Notes: generated from the letters alone by a model not told the origin. 53,551 nucleotides of DNA from Bryobacteraceae bacterium (GCA_019187195.1 JABAQT010000025.1:1-53551), one strand, 5' to 3'; counted from the stretch's first letter, positions 29,975-39,852 are shown. Numbers and translations: made by a program.

Positions 29975-30643
29975 TTAGCGCTTCCCGGAAAACGTGTGAA
30001 TGCCGCACTCGAGTTTCCCCGCGCCCGCCCACCTGCCGGAACGCGGATTTTCCGGATCGAGCGGCGGTTGGGTGCAGGGTTCGCACCCGATACTCGTGTA
30101 GCCGTTATCGTAAAGCGGAAGCGGATCAATGGCATTCGCTTTCAGATATGCCCAGACGTCTTTGTTGGTCCAGGCCGCAAGCGGGCTCACCTTCAAAATG
30201 CCGCGGCCGTCCGGAAGCACATGGGTCTCGACCTGCCTCAGGTTGGCGCGCGTCGGCGACTGTTCGCGCCGTAAGCCCGTCAACCAGAGGCTATAGGGGC
30301 CCAATCCGCGGAAAAGCGGTTCTACCTTGCGAATCCGGCAGCACTCGGTGGGTTGTGTCTGATACAGCTTTCCGAACCGCGCCTCGTGTTCCGCAACCGT
30401 GGTGGCCGGGAGAAGATTGATCAGTTGCAGATTCCATTCGCGCGCGTAGCGGTCACGATAGGCGTAGGTATCGGCAAAGTGGTAACCCGTTTCAAGGAAC
30501 AGCACCGGTATGTCCGGACGAACCTTGCGCGCCATGTCGAGCACCACCATATCCTCGGCCTGAAAGCTGCACGTGAGGCAGGCCGCCGGCTCCGATGCCA
30601 GTTGCGAAGCGACGAGTTCCGCGGGATTCAGATCGTGTTCCAT
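29975..30643 (-). CDS. cysH: Adenylyl-sulfate (APS) reductase, iron-sulfur type
   Basis: Reduces adenylyl sulfate to sulfite with thioredoxin as electron donor. It is 222 residues. The PP-loop region CSFQAEDMVVLD and the FLETGYHF segment bind nucleotide. Paired cysteines Cys101-Cys102 (TECCRIRK) and Cys187/Cys190 (GCEPC) form the 4Fe-4S site that marks the APS-using branch rather than the cluster-free PAPS reductases. The catalytic Cys213 lies in LECGIH. It begins 1 base after cysN ends. The lack of a functional APS kinase in the operon (see cysN) fits direct use of APS. Confidence 0.93.
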   Translation of the reverse strand: MEHDLNPAELVASQLASEPAACLTCSFQAEDMVVLDMARKVRPDIPVLFLETGYHFADTYAYRDRYAREWNLQLINLLPATTVAEHEARFGKLYQTQPTECCRIRKVEPLFRGLGPYSLWLTGLRREQSPTRANLRQVETHVLPDGRGILKVSPLAAWTNKDVWAYLKANAIDPLPLYDNGYTSIGCEPCTQPPLDPENPRSGRWAGAGKLECGIHTFSGKR

Positions 30644-30644
30644 G

Positions 30645-32312
30645 TCAGATGCCTTCTCCGCTGCTGAAGCGGTCCGTAGCCAGGATGCCGTTCTGTTCGA
30701 GGTAGGCCATGATGGCGTCGACGGCCGCTTCTTCGTCCCCGGGCAGCGGCAGATGGTTGAGGTCTATAGCCCGCTCGCCGGTGAACGACGGCGAAATAAC
30801 GATTAACCCGGCCGCATAAAGCGCGGCGGTGTGCGCTCCCTGGGCGGCCGCGATCACCTGGCAGCCGTGATCAAACAACCGCCGTTCCAGACGCAGCGCG
30901 AGCGGGCCGTTGGCCAGCGCGAGCAGCGCCGGGCCGTGGCCGTTTCTCGCGTACCGCTCTTCGGGAGTAACGTGACCGAGATCGACGGTCTGGCGCCGAA
31001 CGGCCGATTGAATCATCCCCGCGCCCACGGTGCTGTTCGTGAGAGGGTCGATCAGAATGAACGCGCCTGTCAGGCGGTTATCGCGGTAACGGTCGAAAAA
31101 AATGGGGCGGCTTGCATCGATCCTCACGGTCCCGATGTCGTTCAGGGAAAGAGTGGCGGCCGGTTTCCGCTCCATTGTGCCGATATCGAGACGGCTCTCG
31201 ATGGAGTGTACTCGCGCCGATACCTGCTGCGCGCTGTGCTTCAGGAGCAGACTCCGGCCGGCCGCCAGCGGGTCCTCGGTCATCCAGACCAGGTTCGCTT
31301 CGAACCGGCGGGAAACATACGGCTGGTCATCGAGGTGCGTCAGCATGTCTCCACGGCTGATGTCCCGCTCGTCCTCGAGAGTGACCGTGACGGACATTGG
31401 CGCATGGGCGGACTGCATGTCGCCGTCGAACGTGGTGATGGAGGCAACGCGGCTCGACTGGCCCGAGGGAAGAACGGCAACGCGGTCGCCCACGCGCAGC
31501 GTTCCGCTCGCAATCTGGCCGGCGTAGCCGCGGAAGTGCTGGTCAGGACGGATTACGTACTGCACGGGAAAACGCAACGGGCGCGAGCGTGTATCCTCCG
31601 ACACGGGCACGGTTTCCAGGTATTCGAGCAGGGCCGGACCGCCGTACCAGTGCATTTGCCCGCCACGGCGCGCGACGTTCTCTCCCTCGAGCGCGCTGAT
31701 GGGTATGGGTTGGATCTCCTCGAATCCAAAATCACTTGTGAATGCGAAGAAATCCGACCGGATCTTCTCGAATACTTCCCGGGAATAGTCCACCAGGTCC
31801 ATCTTGTTCACGGCAAGCACGAGACGTGGAATGCCCAGCAGCGCCGAGATGGTGGCGTGGCGGCGTGTTTGTGGAAGCACTCCGTTGCGCGCGTCCACGA
31901 GAACGATGGCGAGTTGCGCGGTCGAGGCGCCCGTGGCCATGTTGCGCGTATATTGTTCGTGGCCGGGCGTATCCGCGATGATGAACTTGCGGCGCGGCGT
32001 CGAGAAGTAGCGGTAGGCGACGTCGATGGTGATGCCCTGCTCGCGTTCAGCGCGAAGGCCGTCGGTGAGGAGGGAAAAATCGATGGCCCCGCTCGAACGG
32101 TTCACTTTGCTCTTACGAATGGAATCCAACTGGTCATCGTAGATGCCGCGCGCGTCATACAGCAGACGTCCGATGAGGGTGGACTTGCCGTCATCCACGC
32201 TGCCGGCGGTGGAAAATCTCAGCAGGTCCTTGTTCAACTCCCGCGCCAGAAATTCGTCGATCGACAGGGACTCTGGGGAAAGCGATTCGCGATTGGTCTC
32301 GGCCGCGATCAT
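30645..32312 (-). CDS. cysN: Sulfate adenylyltransferase subunit 1 with vestigial APS-kinase-like C-terminus
   Basis: GTPase subunit that drives ATP sulfurylase (CysDN). 555 residues. EF-Tu-like G domain: P-loop GSVDDGKS (37-44), DTPGHEQYTRNMATGAS, NKMDLVDYS. Beta-barrel domains follow to about residue 440. The last roughly 109 residues align in pieces with CysC APS kinase as fused in CysNC proteins: TPEERYARNGH, LALRLERRLFDHGCQV, AALYAAGLIVIS, AVDAIMAYLEQNGIL. The GxxGSGKST P-loop and the LDGD segment are missing and the domain is half the usual 200 residues, so it cannot phosphorylate APS. The start at 32312 shares one base with the cysD stop (TAATG); a longer in-frame ORF overlapping cysD is rejected. 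Confidence 0.93.
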   Translation of the reverse strand: MIAAETNRESLSPESLSIDEFLARELNKDLLRFSTAGSVDDGKSTLIGRLLYDARGIYDDQLDSIRKSKVNRSSGAIDFSLLTDGLRAEREQGITIDVAYRYFSTPRRKFIIADTPGHEQYTRNMATGASTAQLAIVLVDARNGVLPQTRRHATISALLGIPRLVLAVNKMDLVDYSREVFEKIRSDFFAFTSDFGFEEIQPIPISALEGENVARRGGQMHWYGGPALLEYLETVPVSEDTRSRPLRFPVQYVIRPDQHFRGYAGQIASGTLRVGDRVAVLPSGQSSRVASITTFDGDMQSAHAPMSVTVTLEDERDISRGDMLTHLDDQPYVSRRFEANLVWMTEDPLAAGRSLLLKHSAQQVSARVHSIESRLDIGTMERKPAATLSLNDIGTVRIDASRPIFFDRYRDNRLTGAFILIDPLTNSTVGAGMIQSAVRRQTVDLGHVTPEERYARNGHGPALLALANGPLALRLERRLFDHGCQVIAAAQGAHTAALYAAGLIVISPSFTGERAIDLNHLPLPGDEEAAVDAIMAYLEQNGILATDRFSSGEGI

Positions 32313-33214
32313 TAGAAATAACCCTCGCGTTTCTTCAATTCCATGGAACCTTCCTGGTCGTGATCGATGATCCGGTTCTCGCGCTCCGAACGCCGGAAGC
32401 GCAGCAATTCCTCGATGATCGCCGGTACGGTGGCGGCCTCGGAGCGGATGGCTCCGGTACAGGGCGTGCACCCCAGCGAGCGCATGCGGCACATCACCAT
32501 TTGCGGAGCCTCTCCGGGCAGAAGCGGAATCACGTTATGCTCGGGTGGGATGAGGGAGCCGCCGCGCACCACCATCGGCCTGGGCTTGGCGAAGTAGAGC
32601 GGCACCACGGGGATGTTCTCGAGGTGAATGTAGTGCCAGACGTCGAGTTCGGTCCAGTTGGATAGCGGAAAGACGCGGATGGACTGCCCCTTATCGATCC
32701 GGCTGTTGAATACGTTCCATAATTCCGGGCGCTGGTTCTTGGGGTCCCACTGCCCGTACTGGTCGCGGAACGAGTAGATCCGTTCCTTGGCCCGGGATTT
32801 CTCTTCGTCGCGCCGCGCGCCTCCGAAGGCGGCATCGTAGCCTCCTTCGCTCAGGGCGTTCAGCAGGGCGCGGGTCTTCAGCAACCCGCAGCACTTGGCG
32901 GTGCCGAGCGTCACGGGATTGGCCCCGGCGTCCCTCGCCTCGCGATTCACATAGACGCGCAAATCCGCGCCGATCGAGGCGGGATACCAGTCCCGGAATT
33001 CGATCATTTCCTTGAACTTATAGGTGGTGTCGACATGGAGGAGCGGGAAGGGTATCCGGCCTGGGTAGAAGGCCTTCTGGGCGAGGCGGAGCATCACCGA
33101 GGAGTCTTTCCCGATGGAGTACAGCATGACGGGCCGGGCAAACTCGGCGGCCACTTCGCGCAGGATGTGGATGGATTCCGCCTCCAGGGTACGGAGGTGG
33201 GAAAGCGAGGGCAT
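32312..33214 (-). CDS. cysD: Sulfate adenylyltransferase subunit 2
   Basis: Catalytic ATP sulfurylase subunit of the PP-loop family; with CysN it makes adenylyl sulfate from ATP and sulfate. It has 300 residues with the ATP-pyrophosphatase motif [10 protein letters not shown] (33-42), [14 protein letters not shown], and [22 protein letters not shown], all standard. It is the first gene of cysD-cysN-cysH-tauE-ROK. The 76-base gap upstream has no clear promoter or sulfur riboswitch that I can recognise. Confidence 0.96.
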   Translation of the reverse strand: MPSLSHLRTLEAESIHILREVAAEFARPVMLYSIGKDSSVMLRLAQKAFYPGRIPFPLLHVDTTYKFKEMIEFRDWYPASIGADLRVYVNREARDAGANPVTLGTAKCCGLLKTRALLNALSEGGYDAAFGGARRDEEKSRAKERIYSFRDQYGQWDPKNQRPELWNVFNSRIDKGQSIRVFPLSNWTELDVWHYIHLENIPVVPLYFAKPRPMVVRGGSLIPPEHNVIPLLPGEAPQMVMCRMRSLGCTPCTGAIRSEAATVPAIIEELLRFRRSERENRIIDHDQEGSMELKKREGYF

Positions 33215-33290
33215 GAAGGTATGGTAGCAGGGGATTGTCTAATTGTCCATAGGAATTAGGACGATTGCCCCGCCGGCCTCCCTCCTCCCT

Positions 33291-33818
33291 CTATTTCAAG
33301 TACCGCTGGCGCACAATATTCATGTGGTGGAGTTCATGGCCTGCAATCACATAGGCCAGCGCGCGCACCGTGATTTCGGCTCCGCTCGCCACCCCGCGGC
33401 GTTGCCAAGCCGCTTCATCGAATCCACCGAGCAGCAGCAGAGTGCACCGGCGCACGGTTTCGAACTCCTCGAGCAGGTTCTCAAATGGCCGTTCGTCGAA
33501 ACGGGCGGGAGCAATGTAGCCGTCCTGCTCGAAGCCGTGGAGCGGCGTCTGGTCATTCCGTGCGAATCGCAAAGCCCTGTAGGCGAAGATACGCTCGGCG
33601 TCGATGATATGGCCCAACACCTCGCGGATACTCCATTTCCCGGCGGCGTAGCGTAGGAAGGTCTGTTCGGGAGTAAGAGCGCGCAAGGTGACGAGCGTGT
33701 CTTCCAACTGCGATAGAAGCGTTTTTCTGATATCGCCATCGCGCACGATCCGCACGTACTCGGCGTAATGTTCGCCGTATTCGGAGCTATCCGGACGGCT
33801 GACAACGGCTTGAAACAT
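33291..33818 (-). CDS. DinB family protein
   Basis: About 175 residues of four-helix-bundle DinB/YfiT type. Metal-ligand histidines are in VLGHIIDAERIFAYRALRFARND and HELHHMNIVRQRYL near the C-terminus. Members are thiol-S-transferases or metal-dependent hydrolases using low-molecular-weight thiols; some are DNA-damage induced. The ATG at 33818 is preferred over a GTG two codons upstream because AAAAGG lies 11-16 bases before it. It is on the same strand as the ROK kinase above, with a gap of 177 bases, and cysD below. Confidence 0.88.
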   Translation of the reverse strand: MFQAVVSRPDSSEYGEHYAEYVRIVRDGDIRKTLLSQLEDTLVTLRALTPEQTFLRYAAGKWSIREVLGHIIDAERIFAYRALRFARNDQTPLHGFEQDGYIAPARFDERPFENLLEEFETVRRCTLLLLGGFDEAAWQRRGVASGAEITVRALAYVIAGHELHHMNIVRQRYLK

Positions 33819-33995
33819 GATCACTGCCTTTTCACCTCATTCCCGGCGGCATACAGCGCCGTGCTTGTTTTCGTGTTTTCGGTCCACGATCGGGTTCCTG
33901 TCATGGCTACGAGATGCACCCGTTTGCCTCTTTTCGAGCGTCATGACATCCCTTATTTCAGTGTAGGGGCGCCGGCGGGGCGGCGCGCCAACCTC

Positions 33996-34925
33996 TCAGT
34001 GCGCGGCCACCGTTGGCGCCTGCATCGGAAGATAGGCCGCGCCGTAGAGCCCAGCCTCACTTCCGAGAAGCGCTTTCTCGATCCTCGTGCCGGTGTTGCG
34101 GAAGGTAAAGCTGCGCCATTGGACTTCCTCGAGCAGCGCCGGGTAGAAATAATCCCAGGCGGCCAGTACTCCGCCGCTCATCAGGTAGAGCGGGTAGTTA
34201 AAAATATTGATGAGGTTGGCGACGGCAATCCCCAGGCATTGGCCCATCGTCCTGAAGATGGCGCGCGCCCGTTCGTCGCCGGCGGCGGCAAGATCGTAGA
34301 CGTCCTTGGCGGTGAGATTCTGCCCGAGGGCGAGAAGATTCGCCATGCTCTCGATGGCGGTTGCGGAAGCGTGTTTTTCCACGCATCCGCGGTTGCCGCA
34401 GCCGCAGGGATTGCCATTGGGGACCACGGTGATGTGTCCCAGTTCGGCCGCCATTCCCACGAAGCCGTGCATGACCCGCCCGCGCGAAATGACGCCGCCC
34501 CCGATGCCCGTGCCCAGTGTAAGCAGAACCAGATCGTCGACATCGCGGCCCGCGCCCATCCATTTCTCGCCGAGTGCGGCCGCGTTGGCGTCATTCTCGA
34601 GGAACACTTTGGTTCCGAGACGCTTTTCGATGGCGTCCCGGATGGGGTAGTTATTGAGCGGGGGCAGATTGTGCGAGCCGACGATGAAGCCTTCGGCCAT
34701 GCGGATGAATCCTGGAACGCCGATGCCGGCGCCGGCGAGGCGCGAGCCCGCAAAGCGGCCGCGAAGCGATTCGATGCAGTCGACGATGTCGTCGACGACG
34801 CGTTCGGGACCCTGAGTCAGATCCGTGGTTGCGTTGGTGCGCTCCAGCATCTCCCCGCTGGACGAGATGGCGGCTGCTTTCAGATTTGTACCGCCGAGAT
34901 CCACTCCGATTGCGTATTCCGGCAT
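33996..34925 (-). CDS. ROK family glucokinase
   Basis: A 309-residue ROK sugar kinase. The phosphate-binding motif is IGVDLGGTNLKAA; GAGIGVPG, LENDANAAALGE (with catalytic Asp) and TLGTGIGGGV are followed by the zinc-binding CGCGNRGCVEKHAS motif and HITVVPNG. This pattern marks bacterial glucokinases of the ROK type, which phosphorylate glucose or N-acetylated hexoses. It lies 53 bases downstream of the GNAT gene. It differs from the fructokinase-like ROK protein at 28302, so the window has two separate hexose-kinase branches. Confidence 0.92.
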   Translation of the reverse strand: MPEYAIGVDLGGTNLKAAAISSSGEMLERTNATTDLTQGPERVVDDIVDCIESLRGRFAGSRLAGAGIGVPGFIRMAEGFIVGSHNLPPLNNYPIRDAIEKRLGTKVFLENDANAAALGEKWMGAGRDVDDLVLLTLGTGIGGGVISRGRVMHGFVGMAAELGHITVVPNGNPCGCGNRGCVEKHASATAIESMANLLALGQNLTAKDVYDLAAAGDERARAIFRTMGQCLGIAVANLINIFNYPLYLMSGGVLAAWDYFYPALLEEVQWRSFTFRNTGTRIEKALLGSEAGLYGAAYLPMQAPTVAAH

Positions 34926-34978
34926 GAAGTGAAGATTCTAGCACCGCCCGGGCCCCGCACAAGGGTGGAATCCTCGTC

Positions 34979-35767
34979 TTACGCCTTGACGTAAACGGAA
35001 AAGCGAGTCACGTTCCGGTAACCCATGCGGAGGTAGAGCTGGTAGCCCGCCGCGCTTGACTGGAGGACGCTGCGGGTGATGCCGGTTTCGAGGCGAACGA
35101 GATGAATCGCGCGCCGCATGAGCGCTTCACCGTAGCCCCGGCGCTGCATCCGCGGCATTGTCGCCACGGCATATACGCCGATGGAATCACCGCCGGCGAC
35201 GATGCCGGTTGTCGACACGGGCTCGTCATTCACGTAGGCTATGAAGCCGCGCAGGGGGCCCTGCCATAGATGTTCGCCCGAATACACATCGTCCGCCATG
35301 CCGGGTGGAACCTGAAAAGCCTCGGACATGATGCGGCTGAAATCGGCGCGCGTGCGGGCATCGCCCACGGGGCGGCAGTCAAACTCCGGCAGGGCACGGT
35401 CCGGTTCGCTGATCTGGCGGGCGATCATGCCGGGGGCTTCCATCATGAGACGCAGTCCGCGCGTGGCCATCGAGATGCGTGACCGGCGGCGCTCCGAGGA
35501 AGTGAACAGATCATCGCAAAACCACAGCGACCATGGCGCCGAGCGCTTCCTGAAGAAACTCTCGGCCTCATCCAACACTTTGCTGAAGGGAACAGGGCCG
35601 CCCGGAACAGGTTCGGTGAGCAGGGCGGTGTTGAAGAGGCTGTAATTGACTCCGGCGTGGACGAGGCTCGCGCCCGGGGTCTCGCCTACCTCGCCGGAAT
35701 GGCGCACGTAGGAGAAAGCGGCGAGGGCATTTCGCAGGTTCTCGTTGATGATCTCGAAGTCCCGCAC
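34979..35767 (-). CDS. GNAT family N-acetyltransferase
   Basis: 262 residues. The C-terminal half is a GNAT fold with the acetyl-CoA-binding segment VATMPRMQRRGYGEALMRRAI (the Q/RxxGxG/A motif as RRGYGEA), followed by SSAAGYQLYLRMGYRNV. The N-terminal half (about 1-120) is an extra domain also seen in other acetyltransferases that have a partly degenerate first GNAT repeat. Acceptor unknown. A GTG start at 35767 lies 11 bases after the priA stop, so co-transcription is likely. Confidence 0.85.
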   Translation of the reverse strand: MRDFEIINENLRNALAAFSYVRHSGEVGETPGASLVHAGVNYSLFNTALLTEPVPGGPVPFSKVLDEAESFFRKRSAPWSLWFCDDLFTSSERRRSRISMATRGLRLMMEAPGMIARQISEPDRALPEFDCRPVGDARTRADFSRIMSEAFQVPPGMADDVYSGEHLWQGPLRGFIAYVNDEPVSTTGIVAGGDSIGVYAVATMPRMQRRGYGEALMRRAIHLVRLETGITRSVLQSSAAGYQLYLRMGYRNVTRFSVYVKA

Positions 35768-35778
35768 GGTTCACGCGA

Positions 35779-38199
35779 TTACAACAGACTGAGCGGATCG
35801 ACGTCAATGACAAGCGAGGTGGGCGGCCAGTGGCGCTGCTCGGCGTAGGCGCGAAGGCTGTGGAGCAGTTCGTTGAGCCGTTTGCGGTTGGCGGCCTTGA
35901 GCAGCAGTTGATAGCGGAACTCCTCCTTGAGGCGGGGAATGGGCGCCTCGGCTGGGCCGAGGATCTTCAGATCCCGCGGCGAGGGGCCGAAAAAGTTGCC
36001 GATTCCGGCGCTCATTTCGAGAGCCTGCTGCTGGCTGCGGCTGCGAACCATGACATTGGCGAGGGCGGCGAACGGAGGATAGCGCATCATGCGGCGAAAC
36101 TGGATCTCTTTTTCGTAGAACTGCCGGTAATCCTGGAGCGCGGCGAAGCGGACGGCGTAATGATCGGGATTGACTGTCTGGACGATGACCACTCCAGGAG
36201 TCTGGCCGCGCCCGGCGCGTCCGGCAACCTGTGTCAGCAGTTGGAAGGTCCGTTCAGCGGCGCGGAAATCGGGCATGCCGAGGCCAATGTCGGCCGAAAC
36301 CACGCCCACCAGCGTGACGTTGGGAATATCGTGTCCCTTGGCGATCATCTGGGTGCCCACGAGGATGTCGTACTCATGAGCGCGGAAGCCGTGGAGGATG
36401 GTTTCAAATTTGCGTTTGCCGCTGACGGTGTCGCGGTCCATGCGCACGACGCGGGCACGCGGGAAGGCGAGGTGCAACTCTTCCTCTACCTTCTCGGCTC
36501 CCGTGCCGAGGAAGTAGACATGCTCGCTATCGCATTTCGGGCAGCGTTTGGGAGGACGTTCGGCGTAGTTGCAGTAGTGGCAGAGCATGCGCCGGTCGCG
36601 GTGGTGGTAGGTAAGGGTGACCGCGCAGTTGCGGCATTCCACGCGCTCGCCGCAGGAGCGGCAGGCGGCAAAACTCGAAAATCCCCGGCGGTTATGGAGA
36701 ATCATCACCTGCTCGCGGGCCTCGAGGCGGGAAGCGATCTCTTCGAGCAGCCGCCGGGAGAAGGTGGCCTGTTTGCGGGTATCGAGAAACTCCTGCCTCA
36801 TGTCGATGGTTTCGACTACGGGCATGGGGCGGTCCGCGATGCGGACGGGCAGTTCGAGCAGCGAATACTTGCCGCGTTGAACGTTATAGCGGGATTCGAG
36901 ACTTGGGGTGGCGGAGCCGAGAAGCACGCAGGCTCCGGCGGCCCGGGCGCGGACAATCGCCACGTCCCGCCCGTTGTAGCGCGGTGTTTCCTCCTGTTTG
37001 TAGCTTTGATCGTGCTCTTCGTCCACCACAATCAGCCCCAGGTTCTGGACGGGGGCGAACACGCCGGACCGGGTACCCACCACCACCATGGCGTTGCCCG
37101 CGCGGATGGCGCGCCATTGTTCGGCGCGCTCGGAGCCGCTGAAGGCCGAATGAAGGATGGCGACACGCTCGCCAAAACGCTCGAAGAACTGGCTGCTTAC
37201 GGCGGGGGTGAGGGCAATTTCCGGAACGAGCATGAGAGTGCCGCGGTCCTGGGCGAGGGCGGCCTCGATGGCGCGGAGATAGACTTCGGTCTTCCCGGAA
37301 CCGGTCACGCCTTGCAGCAGGAAAGTCTGAAAACGCCGCGCTTCGAGCCCGGCGCGGATCTGCTCGAGCGCCTCCTGCTGGTGAGGGTTCAGCGCATGCC
37401 GTTCCCGAATCCCCTCCTGATGGAGGATGGATGTGGCGCGGCGCAAAGTGAGGAGCCCGCGGCGCGCCAGCGCGCGCGCGGATTGGGAAGCTCCTTTCAC
37501 CGCCTCATCCACCTCCGCAAGGTTGTGTGAACCCGGATGCAGTTCGAGAAACGACAACAACTCACGCTCCGGCTTACGGAGTTTTTCCTCGACACGGGAA
37601 TGGAACTCCACCAGCAGGCTGGAGGCGGGCGCGCGCAGTGGATCTCTTTGAGCGGCGGTATCCTCGACCTCGACGAATCCTTTCCGCCGCAGGGAGCGAA
37701 GCGCCTTGTCGGCGTCCTTCACCTTCCTGCCGAGGTAGTTGGCGGAGAGGGCGCGATGTTCGAGCAGGCGCAGGATGACAATGACCGGATCCTCGCTCTC
37801 TTCGCCGATCAACTGCTGCCGCGCCACGTCCCTTCCCGCGTCCGTAAGCGAGTATACTTTGCCGCGGCGAACTTCCGATGAGAGCGGGATCATCGCGCGC
37901 AGCACTTCACCAAGCGGAGCGCAGTAGTAGTGCGCAATCCAGGAGCCGAGGCTCAGGAGGTCTTCCTCGAGCGCCGGCTCTTCTCCAAGCAGTTGCATGG
38001 CCTGGCGTGTTTCGACACCGGGATGCTCATCGTGAACGCGGACCACGACGCCCGCCAGTTTCCGCTGCCCGAACGGCGCCAGGATCCGGCAGCCCCGCTT
38101 CACACGGTGGCGAAGCGTCTCGGGAAGAGAATATGTGAAGATCCGGTCGAGCGGTACGGGCAGGCTGACGTCGCAGTATTGGAAGTTCCCTTCAGGCAT
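35779..38199 (-). CDS. priA: Primosomal protein N' (replication restart helicase PriA)
   Basis: An 806-residue superfamily 2 DNA helicase that reloads the replisome at stalled forks. Order: N-terminal 3'-DNA-binding domain (LPVPLDRIFTYSLP, about 10-100), winged-helix region, Walker A QGVTGSGKTEVYLRAI, Walker B VVDEEHDQSYKQEETPRYNGRD, zinc-binding cysteines (CRSCGERVECRNCAV, CHYCNYAERPPKRCPKC), helicase C-terminal motifs (GTQMIAKGHDIPNVTLV, QVAGRAGRG). Length is normal. It diverges from hutH with only 29 bases between the start codons, so the two promoters must overlap or lie within coding sequence. Confidence 0.97.
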   Translation of the reverse strand: MPEGNFQYCDVSLPVPLDRIFTYSLPETLRHRVKRGCRILAPFGQRKLAGVVVRVHDEHPGVETRQAMQLLGEEPALEEDLLSLGSWIAHYYCAPLGEVLRAMIPLSSEVRRGKVYSLTDAGRDVARQQLIGEESEDPVIVILRLLEHRALSANYLGRKVKDADKALRSLRRKGFVEVEDTAAQRDPLRAPASSLLVEFHSRVEEKLRKPERELLSFLELHPGSHNLAEVDEAVKGASQSARALARRGLLTLRRATSILHQEGIRERHALNPHQQEALEQIRAGLEARRFQTFLLQGVTGSGKTEVYLRAIEAALAQDRGTLMLVPEIALTPAVSSQFFERFGERVAILHSAFSGSERAEQWRAIRAGNAMVVVGTRSGVFAPVQNLGLIVVDEEHDQSYKQEETPRYNGRDVAIVRARAAGACVLLGSATPSLESRYNVQRGKYSLLELPVRIADRPMPVVETIDMRQEFLDTRKQATFSRRLLEEIASRLEAREQVMILHNRRGFSSFAACRSCGERVECRNCAVTLTYHHRDRRMLCHYCNYAERPPKRCPKCDSEHVYFLGTGAEKVEEELHLAFPRARVVRMDRDTVSGKRKFETILHGFRAHEYDILVGTQMIAKGHDIPNVTLVGVVSADIGLGMPDFRAAERTFQLLTQVAGRAGRGQTPGVVIVQTVNPDHYAVRFAALQDYRQFYEKEIQFRRMMRYPPFAALANVMVRSRSQQQALEMSAGIGNFFGPSPRDLKILGPAEAPIPRLKEEFRYQLLLKAANRKRLNELLHSLRAYAEQRHWPPTSLVIDVDPLSLL

Positions 38200-38228
38200 G
38201 CGGCACTACTTAAAGCTAGTCTGAAATC

Positions 38229-39722
38229 ATGGTGATTCTCAACGGAGAGAGTCTCACGCTGCCACAGGTGGCCGTTGTGGCGGCGGGAAAAGAGCAGGTT
38301 TCCATCAGCGGGGATGCCCTGCGGAGGATGGCGGATTCGCGGGACGTGGTGGAAACGCTCGCGGCGGGTGAAGAGCCGGTTTATGCCGTAAATACGGGTG
38401 TGGGGCTGCTTGCCGACCGGCGCATTACCGCCGGAGAACTCGAACATCTGCAACGTAACGTCGTGCGCTCGCACGCTTGCGGGGTAGGGGAGCCGCTGGC
38501 GGGCGAGGTGGTGCGCGCCATGATGCTGATTCGGGCTAACGTGCTGGCCAAGGGGCTGAGCGGTATCCGTCCGGTGGCGGCGGAGCGTCTGTGCGATCTG
38601 CTGAACAGAGGCGTAACCCCCGTCGTGCCATCGCGCGGGAGTGTCGGAGCGAGCGGGGACCTGGCGCCGCTGGCGCATATCGCCCTCGTTCTGATGGGAG
38701 AAGGGGAGGCCGAGCACGAGGGACGGCGGTTCAAGGGAGGAGAAGCGCTGCGGACTGTGGGGCTCGAGCCTTTGACGCTGGCCCCGAAGGAGGGAATTTC
38801 GCTCATCAACGGCACGCAGGCCATGCTGGCCATCGGCTGCCTGGAATTGGAGGCGGCGCGAACGCTTGCCGTCACGGCCGACGTGTTCTGCGCGCTGACG
38901 ACGGATTCCCTGCACGGCACGCCGCGCGCGTTTGATCCGCGGGCGCACGCCGCCCGGCCGCATCCAGGGCAGCTCGCGAGCGCGGAGAGGATGAGGCGGT
39001 TGATGGAGGGCAGCATGATCCGGGAATCGCACCGCCACTGCCCGCGCGTGCAGGACGCCTATGCGCTTCGCTGCGCTCCGCAAGTGCATGGAGCGGTTCA
39101 TGATGCCATCCGGACGGCGGCAGCCGTGTTCGCCATCGAACTGAACGCCGCCACCGACAATCCGCTCGTCTTCGGAAACGAGATTCTATCGGCCGGAAAT
39201 TTTCACGGGGAGCCGGTGGCGCTGCAACTCGACTACCTTGCCATTGCGTTAACCTCTCTGGCCGGAATTTCAGAGCGACGGGTGGACCGGCTGGTGAATC
39301 CCGCCTTGAGCGAGGGACTGCCGCCGTTTCTGGCGCGGGAGGCGGGGTTGGAATCGGGGTATATGATGCCTCAAGTAACGGCGGCGGCGCTGGTGGGAGA
39401 GAACCGGGTGCTGGCGTCGCCGGCGACCGTGGGGAGTATTCCGACCAGCGGGAATAAGGAAGACTTCGTAAGCATGGGCATGGCTTCCGCCTTAAAACTG
39501 CAACAGATTGTGCGCAATACACGGTATGTGCTGGCCATCGAAGGTCTGTGCGCGGCTCGGGCGCTGGAGTTTCTCCGTCCTCTACAGACCAGCCCAAGGT
39601 TGGAGCAAGTCTATCATTTATTGAGGCTTGCGGCTTCAGAACCAGCCTCTGACGCGCCTTTTACCCCGCGCTTCGAGGCCGTCGCGAAATTAATTGCGTC
39701 GGGAGTACTAACAGATGTGTGA
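38229..39722 (+). CDS. hutH: Histidine ammonia-lyase
   Basis: Deaminates L-histidine to urocanate. 497 residues of the MIO lyase family; the prosthetic group forms from Ala141-Ser142-Gly143 in GSVGASGDLAPLAH. Further motifs are YAVNTGVGLLADRRI and LQRNVVRSHACGVGEPL, where the SH dipeptide is usual for histidine- rather than tyrosine-specific members. NAATDNPLVF and the C-terminal SIPTSGNKEDFVSMG are present. No hutU, hutI or hutG is adjacent, so the rest of the pathway, if any, is elsewhere. A strong terminator lies 130 bases past the stop. Confidence 0.92.
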   Translation: MVILNGESLTLPQVAVVAAGKEQVSISGDALRRMADSRDVVETLAAGEEPVYAVNTGVGLLADRRITAGELEHLQRNVVRSHACGVGEPLAGEVVRAMMLIRANVLAKGLSGIRPVAAERLCDLLNRGVTPVVPSRGSVGASGDLAPLAHIALVLMGEGEAEHEGRRFKGGEALRTVGLEPLTLAPKEGISLINGTQAMLAIGCLELEAARTLAVTADVFCALTTDSLHGTPRAFDPRAHAARPHPGQLASAERMRRLMEGSMIRESHRHCPRVQDAYALRCAPQVHGAVHDAIRTAAAVFAIELNAATDNPLVFGNEILSAGNFHGEPVALQLDYLAIALTSLAGISERRVDRLVNPALSEGLPPFLAREAGLESGYMMPQVTAAALVGENRVLASPATVGSIPTSGNKEDFVSMGMASALKLQQIVRNTRYVLAIEGLCAARALEFLRPLQTSPRLEQVYHLLRLAASEPASDAPFTPRFEAVAKLIASGVLTDV

Positions 39723-39852
39723 CTTTGAAACCACACGTGTGGCGTCAGCGTCTCATAACTCAGATGACTACACCAAAGACGCAAATACGCGAGCTCTCCT
39801 TGTAGGGTCCGGCATAAGACCGTTTGTGCCAACTAAAGCTCGCAATGCCTCC

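Noticed and set aside
33215..33290. Possible sulfur-responsive riboswitch upstream of cysD
   Set aside because: The gap is only 76 bases and I can see no SAM-type riboswitch core or terminator stem.
35830..37530. A 566-codon plus-strand frame antisense to priA
   Set aside because: priA is unmistakable on the other strand with all helicase and zinc motifs; the antisense product has no family features.
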